NCBI RefSeq assembly: GCF_020783655.1
Contig: NZ_JAJGQH010000008.1
Location: 176,151 to 240,150 of the forward strand
Length of the DNA stretch: 64,000 nucleotides
Direction of reading: 5' to 3'
From: Xanthomonas melonis
GTDB taxonomy: Bacteria > Pseudomonadota > Gammaproteobacteria > Xanthomonadales > Xanthomonadaceae
How positions within the stretch are numbered: position 1 is the first letter of the stretch; each line of letters begins with the position of its first letter. The position numbers and the translations under genes are program-made. Below are positions 20,719 to 30,104 of this stretch, piece by piece. A model generated the notes under the pieces. That model did not search any database and was not told the DNA's origin. It worked only from the letters and a program-made list of their open reading frames with translations.

Positions 20719-22461
20719 ATGACGATTCGCCAAGCTCTGCTGACCACTGTCCTCATGCTCGCTTCCGCAGGTAGCTCCGCGCAGCAGGCAACGAATACCG
20801 CTCCCGGTAGTGTTTACCTCAACCAGCTCGGGTATCTGCCGGGCTCGACCAAGCTGGCCGTCGTCGCGCAGCGGCAGGGTGCAGCGGCCGGCTCGGGCCG
20901 CTTCACCGTCGAAGACGCGCACGGGCGCGCGGTGTTGCAGGGTACGTTGTCGCCGGCGGCAATGTGGTCGCCGGCCGGCCAGCAGGCGCGGCTGGCGGAT
21001 TTCTCCAGTGTGCGTGCAGCCGGTACCTACCGTCTGAAGATCGACGGGTTGGCCGCGTCGGAGGCGTTTCCCATCGGGGCCGGGGCCTACCAGCCGGTGC
21101 TCGATGCGTCGTTGAAGGCGTTCTATTTCAATCGGGCCAGCACCGCGTTGCCGGCGCAGTTCGCCGGGCGCTATGCGCGTGCGGCCGGACATCCCGATAC
21201 CGATGTGCGCATCCATCCATCGGCGGCCTCGGCCACGCGCCCGGCGGACAGTGTGATCAGCGCGCCCAAGGGCTGGTACGACGCCGGCGACTACAACAAG
21301 TACATCGTCAACTCCGGCATCAGCACCTACACCTTGCTGGCGGCCTACGAGCATTACCCGGCGCTGTTCAAGGCGCAGACGGTGCGCATTCCCGACGATG
21401 CGCCTGGCGTGCCCGGCATCCTGCAGGAGGTGTGGTGGAACCTGCAGTGGATGCTGGCCATGCAGGACCCGGCCGATGGCGGGGTCTACCACAAGCTCAC
21501 CGACAAGCAGTTCGATGGGCTGGTCATGCCGGACCAGGCCAGGCAGCAGCGCTACGTGGTGATGAAGGCCACGGCCGCCACGCTGGATTTCGCCGCAGTC
21601 ATGGCGGCGGCCAGCCGGGTGTACGCCCCATTCGAAACGCAGTATCCGGGTGTGTCTGCGCGCATGTTGAAGGCATCGCGCGCCGCATGGGCGTGGGCGC
21701 AGCAGCATCCGGATGTCATCTATCGCCAGCCCGATGACGTACGCACCGGCGGTTACGACGATGCGCAGGTTGCCGACGAGTTCGCCTGGGCCGCGGCGGA
21801 GCTGTATGTCACCACCGGCGAGGACGGCTTCTACGACGCCATGCTGGCGCGCAAGGTGCCGGCCAGCGTGCCCGGCTGGAGCAACGTGGGTGGGCTGGCG
21901 TGGATGTCGCTGGCGGCGCATCGCGACCGGCTCACCCCGCATGCAGACCGTGCGCGCATCAGTCAGGAGATCGATGGCTTGGCGCAGCGCCTGGCCGACC
22001 AGTGGCAGGCCTCGCCGTGGCGCCTGGCGATGACCGATACCGATTTCGTGTGGGGCAGCAATGCGGTCGTCCTCAACCAGGCGATGATGTTGCTGCAGGG
22101 CTACCGCACGACGCAGCAGCGGCGTTATCTGGACGCGGCGCAATCGCAGCTGGACTACATCCTGGGCCGCAACCCGCTGGGGCTGTCGTTCGTCACCGGA
22201 GTGGGGCAGCGCACACCGATGCATATCCATCACCGTCCTTCCGAAGCCGATGGCATCGACCCGCCGGTGCCGGGCTGGCTGGTCGGTGGCCCGCAACCTG
22301 GGCAGCAGGACGCGAAGGATTGCAAGGCGAGCTATCCGTCCAGGCTGCCAGCGCTGTCGTACCTGGACGACACCTGCAGCTATGCCACCAACGAAGTGGC
22401 GATCAACTGGAATGCGCCGCTGGTGTATGTCAGTGCCGCGATTCAGGCGTTGACGCGCTGA
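20719..22461 (+). CDS. GH9 endoglucanase (secreted cellulase)
   Basis: A 580-residue protein from ATG 20719, chosen because it starts a compact signal peptide (MTIRQALLTTVLMLASAG) ending SSAQQ; in-frame starts at 20635 and 20695 would lengthen it. Residues of about 33-130 form the N-terminal Ig-like CelD_N domain (VYLNQLGYLPGSTKLAVV). The (alpha/alpha)6 GH9 domain follows. It has the catalytic-base pair Asp188-Ala-Gly-Asp191 in GWYDAGDYNKY, the substrate-binding His motif PMHIHHR, and the proton donor Glu559 in NEVAINWNAPL. It hydrolyses beta-1,4-glucan in plant cell walls. No cellulose-binding module is visible. Confidence 0.95.
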   Translation: MTIRQALLTTVLMLASAGSSAQQATNTAPGSVYLNQLGYLPGSTKLAVVAQRQGAAAGSGRFTVEDAHGRAVLQGTLSPAAMWSPAGQQARLADFSSVRAAGTYRLKIDGLAASEAFPIGAGAYQPVLDASLKAFYFNRASTALPAQFAGRYARAAGHPDTDVRIHPSAASATRPADSVISAPKGWYDAGDYNKYIVNSGISTYTLLAAYEHYPALFKAQTVRIPDDAPGVPGILQEVWWNLQWMLAMQDPADGGVYHKLTDKQFDGLVMPDQARQQRYVVMKATAATLDFAAVMAAASRVYAPFETQYPGVSARMLKASRAAWAWAQQHPDVIYRQPDDVRTGGYDDAQVADEFAWAAAELYVTTGEDGFYDAMLARKVPASVPGWSNVGGLAWMSLAAHRDRLTPHADRARISQEIDGLAQRLADQWQASPWRLAMTDTDFVWGSNAVVLNQAMMLLQGYRTTQQRRYLDAAQSQLDYILGRNPLGLSFVTGVGQRTPMHIHHRPSEADGIDPPVPGWLVGGPQPGQQDAKDCKASYPSRLPALSYLDDTCSYATNEVAINWNAPLVYVSAAIQALTR

Positions 22462-23024
22462 GAGAGCAGGTCGGGCGTGCTGGACGGACGTGACGGGAGC
22501 AGGCTGGGAATGGTTTGTCGCGCGGTGAGCGGCCGAGAGTCCGATTGACTGCGGAAACGCGAGGCGTGCGTACGAGCGGCATGCGCGAGTGCGCTGCCCT
22601 CACCCCAACCCCTCTCCCGCACGCGGGAGAGGGGCTTTCGCCCCTCATCCGGCGCTACGCGCCACCTTCTCCCGCTCGCGGGAGAAGGCAACGGATTGCC
22701 CGCGCTGCAGCGTCGCTGCGCCGACGCCTCCCTTCCCCGGCCTGCAGGGGAAGATGCCCGAAGGGCGGATGGGGGCCGCAGTCTGGCGATGTTCCCGCAG
22801 GTGTGACTCGCACGGCACAACGCCCCTCATCCGGCGCTACGCGCCACCTTCTCCCGCTCGCGGGAGAAGGCAACGGATTGCCCGCGCTGCAGTGTCGCTG
22901 CGCCAACGCCTGCCTTCCCCCGCTTGCGGGGGAAGGTGCCCGAAGGGCGGATGGGGGCAGTGCACAGCGCCACCAATGCCACGACACGCCGCACATCAAC
23001 CCGCCGTCGACCGGCGAGCAGGGC
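22462..23024. repeat. Intergenic region with a tandem pair of palindrome-rich repeats
   Basis: Two near-identical units of about 137 bases occupy 22639-22775 and 22821-22957 with a 182-base period. Each begins CGCCCCTCATCCGGCGCTAC and ends with GAAGGGCGGATGGGG. Each contains hairpins of the kind CTTCTCCCGCTCGCGGGAGAAG-like and CTTCCCC...GGGGAAG. A further hairpin (CTCTCCCG...CGGGAGAG) precedes copy 1 near 22613-22634. This is a palindromic intergenic repeat of Xanthomonas type, not a CRISPR array. No gene is credible in the region. Confidence 0.8.
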
Positions 23025-23657
23025 CTACTCCAGCCGCGTGCCGAAGATGCGGTCGCCGGCATCGCCCAGGCCGGGCAGGATGTAGCCCTTGTCGTTGAGA
23101 TGGTCGTCGATGGCGGCGGTGTACACCTCCACGTCCGGATGCGCGGCCTCCAGCGCCTTCAGGCCCTCGGGCGCGGCGACCAGGAAGATGCCCTTGATGC
23201 GGCGCGCACCGGCGCGCTTGAGCATGTCGATGGTCGCGATCAAGGTGCCGCCAGTGGCCAGCATCGGATCCAGGATCAGCGCATCGCGTTCTTCCAGGCG
23301 GCCGGTGAGGCGTTCGAAATAGGGCACCGGTTGCAGGGTCTCCTCATCGCGCTGCAGGCCGACCACGCTCACGCGCGCTGCGGGAATCAAGGCCAGCACG
23401 CCGGGCAGCATGCCCAGACCTGCGCGCAGGATCGGCACCAAGGTGATCTTGGCGCCGGCGATACGCTGCACGTTCACCGGACCCGCCCAGCCCTGTTGTA
23501 CGTGCGATTCGGTGTCCAGATTCGCGGTGGCCTCGTAGGCCAGCAGGGTGCCCAGCTCGGTGACCAATTCGCGAAAGCCCTTCGTGCTCAGGGCGGCATC
23601 GCGCAACAAGCCGATCTTGTGCTGGACGAGAGGATGGCGGACTTCGACGATTTTCAT
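23025..23657 (-). CDS. upp: Uracil phosphoribosyltransferase
   Basis: A 210-residue cytosolic enzyme that makes UMP from uracil and PRPP in pyrimidine salvage. The start at 23657 gives the standard N-terminus [20 protein letters not shown]. The PRPP-binding motif [18 protein letters not shown] is intact, as is the C-terminal uracil-binding region DAGDRIFGT. Length is normal. It is divergent from the TonB receptor at 23810 across about 150 bases. Confidence 0.97.
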   Translation of the reverse strand: MKIVEVRHPLVQHKIGLLRDAALSTKGFRELVTELGTLLAYEATANLDTESHVQQGWAGPVNVQRIAGAKITLVPILRAGLGMLPGVLALIPAARVSVVGLQRDEETLQPVPYFERLTGRLEERDALILDPMLATGGTLIATIDMLKRAGARRIKGIFLVAAPEGLKALEAAHPDVEVYTAAIDDHLNDKGYILPGLGDAGDRIFGTRLE

Positions 23658-23809
23658 GCGGCAGCAACGAGCGGAAGAGATGCACAGTGTGCCGCAGCTG
23701 CGCGTGTCGTCGCCACATCCTGCACGTGATCGCGCTTGCACATGTCATGTCGGTGAAACGTCGCAGACATAGTGTGCCCACCCATTCTTGACCGATTGGG
23801 GACGCACTC

Positions 23810-26371
23810 GTGGTGAACAAGACTCCGCTCTGCCTGGCGATCACGCTGACGCTGGCGACCGCTGGCTGGGGCCAGCCGCTGCGCGCAGCCGAGGCCGCTG
23901 CCGCGAGCGGCGCCGCCAGCGGTGCGGCCGCGGTCGATCTGGAGCGCCTGGAAGTGCGCCCGCAGCTGGAGGCGCAGGAGCGCGCGGTGGATCTCAAGCG
24001 CGCCTCCGATGCCATCCAGGATGCGGTCGCCTCCGATGCGATGGGCCGCTACCCGGACAAGAACGTTGCAGAATCCCTGCAGCGGCTGCCCGGTGTCAGC
24101 GTCACCCGCGATCAGGGCGAAGGTCGTTTCGTGGTGATTCGCGGTCTGGATTCGTCGCTCAACAGCGTCACCATCGACGGCATGAACATGGGCACGCCCG
24201 AAGACGGCACGCGCTCCACGCCGCTGGACGTGATTCCCTCCGACTCCACCGAGCGGCTGAAAGTGGTGAAGTCGCCGACCCCGGACATGCCGGGTGATTC
24301 GATCGGCGGTGCCATCCAGGTCGAATCCACCTCCGCGTTCGACCGTGACGGACGCACCCTGCGCGGGTCGATCGAGGGCAGCCATCAGTCGCTGTCCGGC
24401 AAGACCAGTCCCAAGGGTGCATTCAACTACAGCGACATTTTCGGTGGCACGCTGGGCGTGGCGGTGGGGGTGAACTATCAGGACCGCGAGTTCGAATCGG
24501 ACAATACCGAAGTGGCCTACGACGCCTTCGACGGCGGCGCCCAGGACGATCTGTTCGCGGGCGAGGTGCAGCGGCGCAAATACTTCATCGAACGCACCCG
24601 CATGGGCGCCAACCTCAACCTGGACTGGCGCCCGGATGCGGACAACCGCTACTACCTGCGCTCGCTGTACAGCCGTTTCGACGATGCCGAGACGCGTCAG
24701 CGCACCATCTTCGGCCTTGGCGATGGCGAGGTGAGCGCCAATGGCGACGGCACCTACGACGTGGCCGACCTGCCGGCCGACAGCATTTCCAAGCGGGTGC
24801 GCTATCGCACCAAGAAGGAAGACAATACCGCGATCAGCTTCGGTGGCGAGAACCGCCTGCGCGCGGCCACGGTCGACTACAAGGTCGGATATACCAAGAC
24901 CACCGAGCGCGTGAACGACGAAATGGAGGCGCGTTTCGACTACGACGGCGAGGATCTGGCGGCCACCGTGGACCAGCGTCGCGGCATTCCGCGCCTGGGT
25001 TTTTCCGATAATGGCTGGCAGAGCAATCAGGATTTCGTGTTCGACCGCTTCGTGGTGGCGCCCAAGACGGTGGACGACAGCGAGCGTAGCGCGCAGGTCA
25101 ACGTGCGCTTCGATGGCAAGCATTCCAGCCTGAAGATGGGGGTGCTGGGCCGCTGGAGGGAGCGCGACGTGAATGTGGACGAGAACGAGCTGCGGCGCGG
25201 GCCGGCGATCGATCTGAGCGGCTGGACCACGGCAGCGCCGGAACACCGCGGTGGCACCCTGGGCCAGAGCATCGGCTCGGACGGCATGCGGCGCTACTGG
25301 CGAGCCTCCGGCGATCTGTACAGCGCACGTCCGCAGGATGTGGGCAGCAACCTGCAGGTGTCGCTGCAGGACGACTACCGTGCCACCGAAGACGTGTTCG
25401 CCACCTATGCGATGGGCACCTGGGACATCGGCGCGCTGCGCATGATCGCCGGTGTGCGTGTGGAAAACACCCAGTTCGATGCCACCGGCAACCAGGTGGA
25501 CGTGGCCGAGGATGGCCGCAGCGCCACCGTCACCCAACGCGAGGCGTCCAGCAGCTACACCAACGTGCTGCCGGGCCTGCACCTGCGGTACGACAGCGGC
25601 AACGACTGGGTACTGCGCTTTGCGGCCAACAAGACCTTGTCGCGCCCCTCGTTCGGTGACGTCTCGCCACGGGTGAGCATCAATCGCGGCGACGAGGAGG
25701 TGAGCATCGGCAACCCGCAGCTCGATCCGTACCGCTCCACCAACCTGGACCTGTCGTTCGAGAAATACATCGGCAGCAGCGGGCTGGTGTCGCTGGGCGT
25801 GTTCCACAAGTCGATCGACGATTACATCGTGCAGACCATCAGCACCAGCGATGCGCAGTTCCCCGGCTTGCAGGTCACCCGCTCGATCAACGGCGACACC
25901 GCCAAGGTGCGCGGTGCAGAATTCAACTGGCAGCAGACGCTGGATTTCCTGCCCGAAGGCTGGAACGGCCTGTTGGTCGGCGCCAGCGCCACCGCGCTGG
26001 ACAGCGACTTCGACCCGGGTCTGCCCAACCGCGCCGGCGACGACTTCATGCTGCCGCGTTCGTCCAAGCGCATCTACAGCGGCCATCTGGGCTACGAAAA
26101 ATATGGCTTCAGTGCGCGCGTGGCGGCGGTCCACCGCAGCGAGTATCTGGACACCATCGGGCAGAGCCGCGCTTACGATATCTACGTCGCCCCGCATACC
26201 CAGATGGATCTCAGCATGAGTTACCAGTTCAACAGCCACATCAGCCTGTACCTGGAAGCGCAGAATCTGCTGGACGAGCCCTTGGAGCTGTACCAGGGCG
26301 TGCGTTCGCGGACCCTGCAGAACGAGGAATACGGCCGCACGTACGCGCTGGGCCTGAAGGTGGCGCTGTGA
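23810..26371 (+). CDS. TonB-dependent receptor, first gene of a phosphate-ester operon
   Basis: An 853-residue protein beginning GTG-GTG at 23810, so 23813 is an equally possible start. The signal peptide ends in QPLRAAEA. The plug domain includes NVAESLQRLPGVSVTRDQG, FVVIRGLDSSLNSVTIDG and DMPGDSIGGAIQVES, and the barrel ends with an aromatic/hydrophobic strand (YALGLKVAL). Its stop codon overlaps the GTG of the phytase-like lipoprotein gene (GTGA). With the two enzymes that follow, the simplest reading is uptake of inositol phosphates or other phosphate esters, or their breakdown products, across the outer membrane. That substrate is an inference from context. Confidence 0.92.
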   Translation: MVNKTPLCLAITLTLATAGWGQPLRAAEAAAASGAASGAAAVDLERLEVRPQLEAQERAVDLKRASDAIQDAVASDAMGRYPDKNVAESLQRLPGVSVTRDQGEGRFVVIRGLDSSLNSVTIDGMNMGTPEDGTRSTPLDVIPSDSTERLKVVKSPTPDMPGDSIGGAIQVESTSAFDRDGRTLRGSIEGSHQSLSGKTSPKGAFNYSDIFGGTLGVAVGVNYQDREFESDNTEVAYDAFDGGAQDDLFAGEVQRRKYFIERTRMGANLNLDWRPDADNRYYLRSLYSRFDDAETRQRTIFGLGDGEVSANGDGTYDVADLPADSISKRVRYRTKKEDNTAISFGGENRLRAATVDYKVGYTKTTERVNDEMEARFDYDGEDLAATVDQRRGIPRLGFSDNGWQSNQDFVFDRFVVAPKTVDDSERSAQVNVRFDGKHSSLKMGVLGRWRERDVNVDENELRRGPAIDLSGWTTAAPEHRGGTLGQSIGSDGMRRYWRASGDLYSARPQDVGSNLQVSLQDDYRATEDVFATYAMGTWDIGALRMIAGVRVENTQFDATGNQVDVAEDGRSATVTQREASSSYTNVLPGLHLRYDSGNDWVLRFAANKTLSRPSFGDVSPRVSINRGDEEVSIGNPQLDPYRSTNLDLSFEKYIGSSGLVSLGVFHKSIDDYIVQTISTSDAQFPGLQVTRSINGDTAKVRGAEFNWQQTLDFLPEGWNGLLVGASATALDSDFDPGLPNRAGDDFMLPRSSKRIYSGHLGYEKYGFSARVAAVHRSEYLDTIGQSRAYDIYVAPHTQMDLSMSYQFNSHISLYLEAQNLLDEPLELYQGVRSRTLQNEEYGRTYALGLKVAL

Positions 26372-27489
26372 TGGGCGCGCGTGCGCTGCCGCGCGCCGCA
26401 CTGCTGGCCGCCGCCCTGACGCTGGCAGGCTGCGCCAGCACCGTCGTCGATCGCGAAGCCGACGAAGCGCTGCTGAAGGACCCGCTGCTGAGCGAGGCGA
26501 AGGTGCCACACCAAGTGGTGTCGGAAGCCTTCATCACCGCACTGACGCCTTCGGACAACCTGGATTCTCCGGCCAGCTGGACAGCGCCGGATGGCAGCCG
26601 CTGGGTGATCGCCACCGCCAAGGCCAGCCATGCGCTGGTGGTGTTCGATGGCGACAGCGGCGAGCGGCTGCGGGTGGTGGGTGGCAAGGGCAAGGCGCTG
26701 GGCAAGCTGGATCGCCCGAACGGGATTTCGGTGGTCGATGACCTGCTGTTCGTGGTGGAGCGCGACAACCGCCGCGTGCAGGTGTTCGCGCTGCCGGATT
26801 TCAAACCGCTGACGGCATTCGGCCAGGACGAATTGCGCGAGCCCTACGGCCTGTGGGTGCGCAAGCATGATGGCGGCTACGAAGTGGTGGTCAGCGACAA
26901 CTATATGTCGCCAGCCAACAAGGACCAGCCACCGCCGCTGGCCGAACTCGGCCAACGCTTTCGCCGCTATCAGTTGACTGCGGCAGGGCAGGGCTGGCAG
27001 GCGCAGCTGACGCAGAGTTTCGGCGATACCACCGAGGCCGGTGCCATCCGCATCGCCGAATCGGTGTTCGGCGACCAGGCCAACGCGCGCCTGCTGATTG
27101 CCGAAGAAGATGTGGCGGTGGGCACCCAGTTGCGCGAGTACGGCATGGATGGGCGCTACCGCGGGCGCAATGTCGGCACCGGCCTGTTCAAGGCGCAGGC
27201 CGAAGGGCTGACCTTGCTGCAATGCCCAGACGGCAGCGGCTACTGGATCGCGACCGATCAGTTCAAGGACCGCAGCGTGTTCCAGGTCTTCGATCGCCAG
27301 ACGCTCGCACACGTCGGCGCCTTTGCCGGCCGGGTCACCGCCAATACCGATGGCGTGTGGCTGGACCAGCGCGGCGATGCACGCTTCCCCGGTGGCGTGT
27401 TCTACGCATTGCACGACGATCAGGCGGTGGCCGCGTTCGACTGGCGCGATGTCGCGCGCAGCCTGCGCCTGAAGGAGTGTGCGCAGTGA
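26368..27489 (+). CDS. Beta-propeller phytase-like lipoprotein
   Basis: A 373-residue protein. GTG 26368 overlaps the receptor stop, and ATG 26371 directly after is an alternative start. The leader ends in the lipobox LTLAGC. The body has propeller-blade features resembling beta-propeller phytases: PSDNLDSPASW in the place of the family DDPAxW motif, then SRWVIATAKASHALVVFD, LDRPNGISVV, GAIRIAESVFG and ANTDGVWL. These match only loosely, so some calcium and phosphate ligands may be altered. Known family members release phosphate from phytate. It overlaps the next gene as GTGA. A generic six-bladed propeller with another role cannot be excluded. Confidence 0.7.
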   Translation: MMGARALPRAALLAAALTLAGCASTVVDREADEALLKDPLLSEAKVPHQVVSEAFITALTPSDNLDSPASWTAPDGSRWVIATAKASHALVVFDGDSGERLRVVGGKGKALGKLDRPNGISVVDDLLFVVERDNRRVQVFALPDFKPLTAFGQDELREPYGLWVRKHDGGYEVVVSDNYMSPANKDQPPPLAELGQRFRRYQLTAAGQGWQAQLTQSFGDTTEAGAIRIAESVFGDQANARLLIAEEDVAVGTQLREYGMDGRYRGRNVGTGLFKAQAEGLTLLQCPDGSGYWIATDQFKDRSVFQVFDRQTLAHVGAFAGRVTANTDGVWLDQRGDARFPGGVFYALHDDQAVAAFDWRDVARSLRLKECAQ

Positions 27490-28865
27490 CCGCAGTACGC
27501 ACCGCGCTGTACGCCGCACTTTCTGCATTTGCACTGGCCGCTGCCCCGGCACTGGCTGCCGAGCGCGCCAGCGAGCCCAACACCCAGGTGCCGGCCGGCT
27601 CCACGCACTATGTGGCCGACGGCTTTCCGGACCGCATCGTCGCCACCCCGGCACAGGATGCCGCCACCGGTTTTGCGGTGGCCTGGCGCACCGACGGCAG
27701 CGTGGAGCGGCCATGGCTGGAACTGGTGGTGGCCGGCGATTCGCCCGATGTGGGCGCGCCGCGCCGCATCCGTGCCAGCACCGCCACGCTGGCCAGCGAA
27801 AACGGCAGCTCGCACCACCACCGCGCCGATATCGACGGATTGAAGCCGGACACGCTGTACGCCTATCGCGTGCAGGGCCACGACACCTGGGGCGCATGGA
27901 ATCACTTCCGTACCGCCGCCACGCCGCAGACGCCGCTCACGCTGCTGTATTTCGGCGACACCCAGAACAAGAACCTGAGCCTGGTGTCGCGGGTGATCCG
28001 CCAGGCCTGGCGCTCGGCGCCGGACGCGCGCCTGGCCCTGTTCGCCGGCGATCTGGTCAGCGGCAAGGACGGTCAGGACGACAACGAATGGGCCGAATGG
28101 TTCGAAGCCGGACGCTGGTTGCTGGAAGGCACCGCGGTGGCGCCGGCGCCGGGCAATCACGAGTATCACGAACAAGGCGAGGACACTCCACAGGCCTCCC
28201 GCGTGCTGGGCGGCCACTGGCCGGTGACGTTCGCGCTGCCGCGTAACGGGCCGTCGGCCACGGCACGCACCAGTTACTGGTTCGACTACCAGGGCGTGCG
28301 CATCGCGGTGCTGGACGGCACCTCTGCCCTGGATCTGGGCACCGGGCCGGCGCAGGCGCAGTGGCTGGACAAGGTGCTCGCCGACAATCCGCATCCCTGG
28401 TCGATCGTGCTGATCCACCAGCCGTTCTTTTCGCCGCGCGCCGATCGCGAGAACGAAAAACTGGTGGAGCAGGTGTTGCCGGTGATTCGCCGCCACAAGG
28501 TGGATCTGGTGTTGCAAGGGCACGATCACACCTACGGCCGGCGCGGCGATGAGGCCGGGCAGGCGACGCCGGTGTTCGTGGTCTCGGTGGCCGGGCCCAA
28601 GCAGTACCGGCTCTCGGACATGGCGCGCAAGACCATGCGCCCGGTCGGCGAGGACACCCAGCTGTATCAGGTGCTGCGGCTCGACGGCCAGCGCCTGCGC
28701 TACGAGTCGCGCACCGCCACCGGCCGCCTGTACGACGCCTTCGAGCTGCAGCGCGATCCCAACGGCAGCAAGCGTCTGGTCGAACACGAACAGGGGCGCA
28801 TCGCGCCGCGCGATTGCCCGCGCGCAGCCACGCTGAAGGGGCGCGCGGATCGTTGTTGGGAGTGA
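27486..28865 (+). CDS. Secreted metallophosphoesterase, purple-acid-phosphatase-like
   Basis: A 459-residue protein from GTG 27486, overlapping the previous stop by four bases. It has a signal peptide ending APALAA, then a fibronectin-like N-terminal domain (about residues 45-150, ending YRVQGHDTWGAWNHFRTA), as in purple acid phosphatases. The calcineurin-type domain has all its metal motifs in order: YFGDTQNK, FAGDLVSG, PGNHEY, IHQPFF and QGHDHTYG. It should hydrolyse phosphate monoesters in the periplasm or outside the cell. Third gene of the receptor-phytase-phosphatase operon. Confidence 0.88.
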   Translation: MTAVRTALYAALSAFALAAAPALAAERASEPNTQVPAGSTHYVADGFPDRIVATPAQDAATGFAVAWRTDGSVERPWLELVVAGDSPDVGAPRRIRASTATLASENGSSHHHRADIDGLKPDTLYAYRVQGHDTWGAWNHFRTAATPQTPLTLLYFGDTQNKNLSLVSRVIRQAWRSAPDARLALFAGDLVSGKDGQDDNEWAEWFEAGRWLLEGTAVAPAPGNHEYHEQGEDTPQASRVLGGHWPVTFALPRNGPSATARTSYWFDYQGVRIAVLDGTSALDLGTGPAQAQWLDKVLADNPHPWSIVLIHQPFFSPRADRENEKLVEQVLPVIRRHKVDLVLQGHDHTYGRRGDEAGQATPVFVVSVAGPKQYRLSDMARKTMRPVGEDTQLYQVLRLDGQRLRYESRTATGRLYDAFELQRDPNGSKRLVEHEQGRIAPRDCPRAATLKGRADRCWE

Positions 28866-29106
28866 TGGTGGTGGCGGATGACACGGCGGTGACAACTGTC
28901 GTGCAATCCGTGGCACATATGGCAACTTCTGCCACGCATAGTTTTTATCGATGAAGGAGTGGGAACCTCATTCAAAAGCTGTGCGTTACGTCACATCGCT
29001 AGCGAGGCTACGGTGCATTTAGCCAGAACCTCGACCGGGTTGTCGGTTCGATGCAGTTGCTGCGGGCGGGGTTCTGGTGGCCCCCAGACCACTGAGCCGT
29101 ATTCCC

Positions 29107-29814
29107 ATGATCCCCCATGTGTTTCATCTGACCGCACCCACCAAGCACCTGTTGTGGGAAGAGCGCAGGGTGTGTGCGCGACTGCAACGTCTGCTCCCCG
29201 ATTGGACCTGCTACGTCTGGGACGATGCCGACAACTCCGAGTTGATGCGCCGTGCGTTTCCCGCGTTTGCGCAGCGCTACGAGCAGATCCGCTTCGGCGT
29301 CATGAAGGCCGACATCGCGCGCTGCGCCTACATGCACGCCCATGGCGGCTTTTATTTCGATACCGACTACAAATTGCTGCGCCCGCTGGATAGCGATCTG
29401 CTGAGGCAGCGCTGCGTATTGCCGGTGGAAGAGGGCGCACCCGGAACTGAGGATTTCAAGATCGGCAACGCCGTGTTCGGCTCGGAGGCCGGGCATCCGT
29501 TCTGGAGCGCCTTCATCGCGCACATCTTCGAGGCGCATGCGCCGCAGACGCTGGAAGACCACCGGCAGATCCCGATGATCTCCGGCCCGCGTGGGCTGAC
29601 GCGCTTCCATAACGCGCACCAGCAGCAGTTTGCTGGCATTGCCTTTCCGCCACGCGATGCATTCCACCCGGATCGCACCTGGTTCGGCCTCGGGCACCGC
29701 GGCGGCCAGATCGCCGTCGGTTCGCATCTGTGCTGGGCGTCGTGGCGCGGCAAGTCGCCGCGCCGTGCCGTGACCAATTACCTGCGGCGCAAGCTGAGCG
29801 CTGTTCCGATCTGA
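29107..29814 (+). CDS. DXD-motif glycosyltransferase (GT32-like)
   Basis: A 235-residue protein starting at ATG 29107 (an upstream start at 29077 adds ten residues). It opens with IPHVFHLTAPTKHLLWE, typical of the glycosyltransferase sugar-binding family with a DXD motif. The metal/nucleotide-sugar motif is Asp85-Thr-Asp87 in GGFYFDTDYKLLRPL, and KADIARCAYMHAHGG precedes it. There is no signal peptide or membrane segment. Such enzymes add sugars to surface polysaccharide or lipopolysaccharide, but nothing nearby names the acceptor. It stands alone, with about 240 bases of unassigned sequence upstream and 290 downstream. Confidence 0.82.
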   Translation: MIPHVFHLTAPTKHLLWEERRVCARLQRLLPDWTCYVWDDADNSELMRRAFPAFAQRYEQIRFGVMKADIARCAYMHAHGGFYFDTDYKLLRPLDSDLLRQRCVLPVEEGAPGTEDFKIGNAVFGSEAGHPFWSAFIAHIFEAHAPQTLEDHRQIPMISGPRGLTRFHNAHQQQFAGIAFPPRDAFHPDRTWFGLGHRGGQIAVGSHLCWASWRGKSPRRAVTNYLRRKLSAVPI

Positions 29815-30104
29815 TCGGCCGACCGGCAGGGATGCGGATGCGGCTCGCCGAGCCGGACGGGTGTTTCGGCCGGCGTGCAGCGACGATTCATGCAGGCCCG
29901 TCTGGCTGAGCCGTTTGGGCTTCGCTTCGCCGCTTGACCTCGCAAGACCGCGCTGTGCCCAGCAGCGGTGGCGTTCTGCTTGCTGGCGAGGTCGTGCAGA
30001 CCAATGCCTGTGTGCGGGGTGCGTCACTGCGGGCGGTGGCGATGCTCTTTCGGGTCCGGGTGATGCCTCGACTGCACTCGCGCAGTCGAGGCGCCGATGT
30101 CGAC

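Noticed and set aside
22639..22957. Possible CRISPR array
   Set aside because: Only two long near-identical units with internal hairpins and no regular short repeat/spacer pattern; no cas genes nearby.
23740..23775. Possible PhoB box before the receptor-phytase operon
   Set aside because: TGTCATGTCGGTGAAACGTC resembles only half of the tandem CTGTCAT-type consensus; not strong enough to report.
28912..28935. Possible sigma-54 promoter (TGGCAC...GCA)
   Set aside because: The -24 half is good but the -12 half lacks TTGC at the right spacing.
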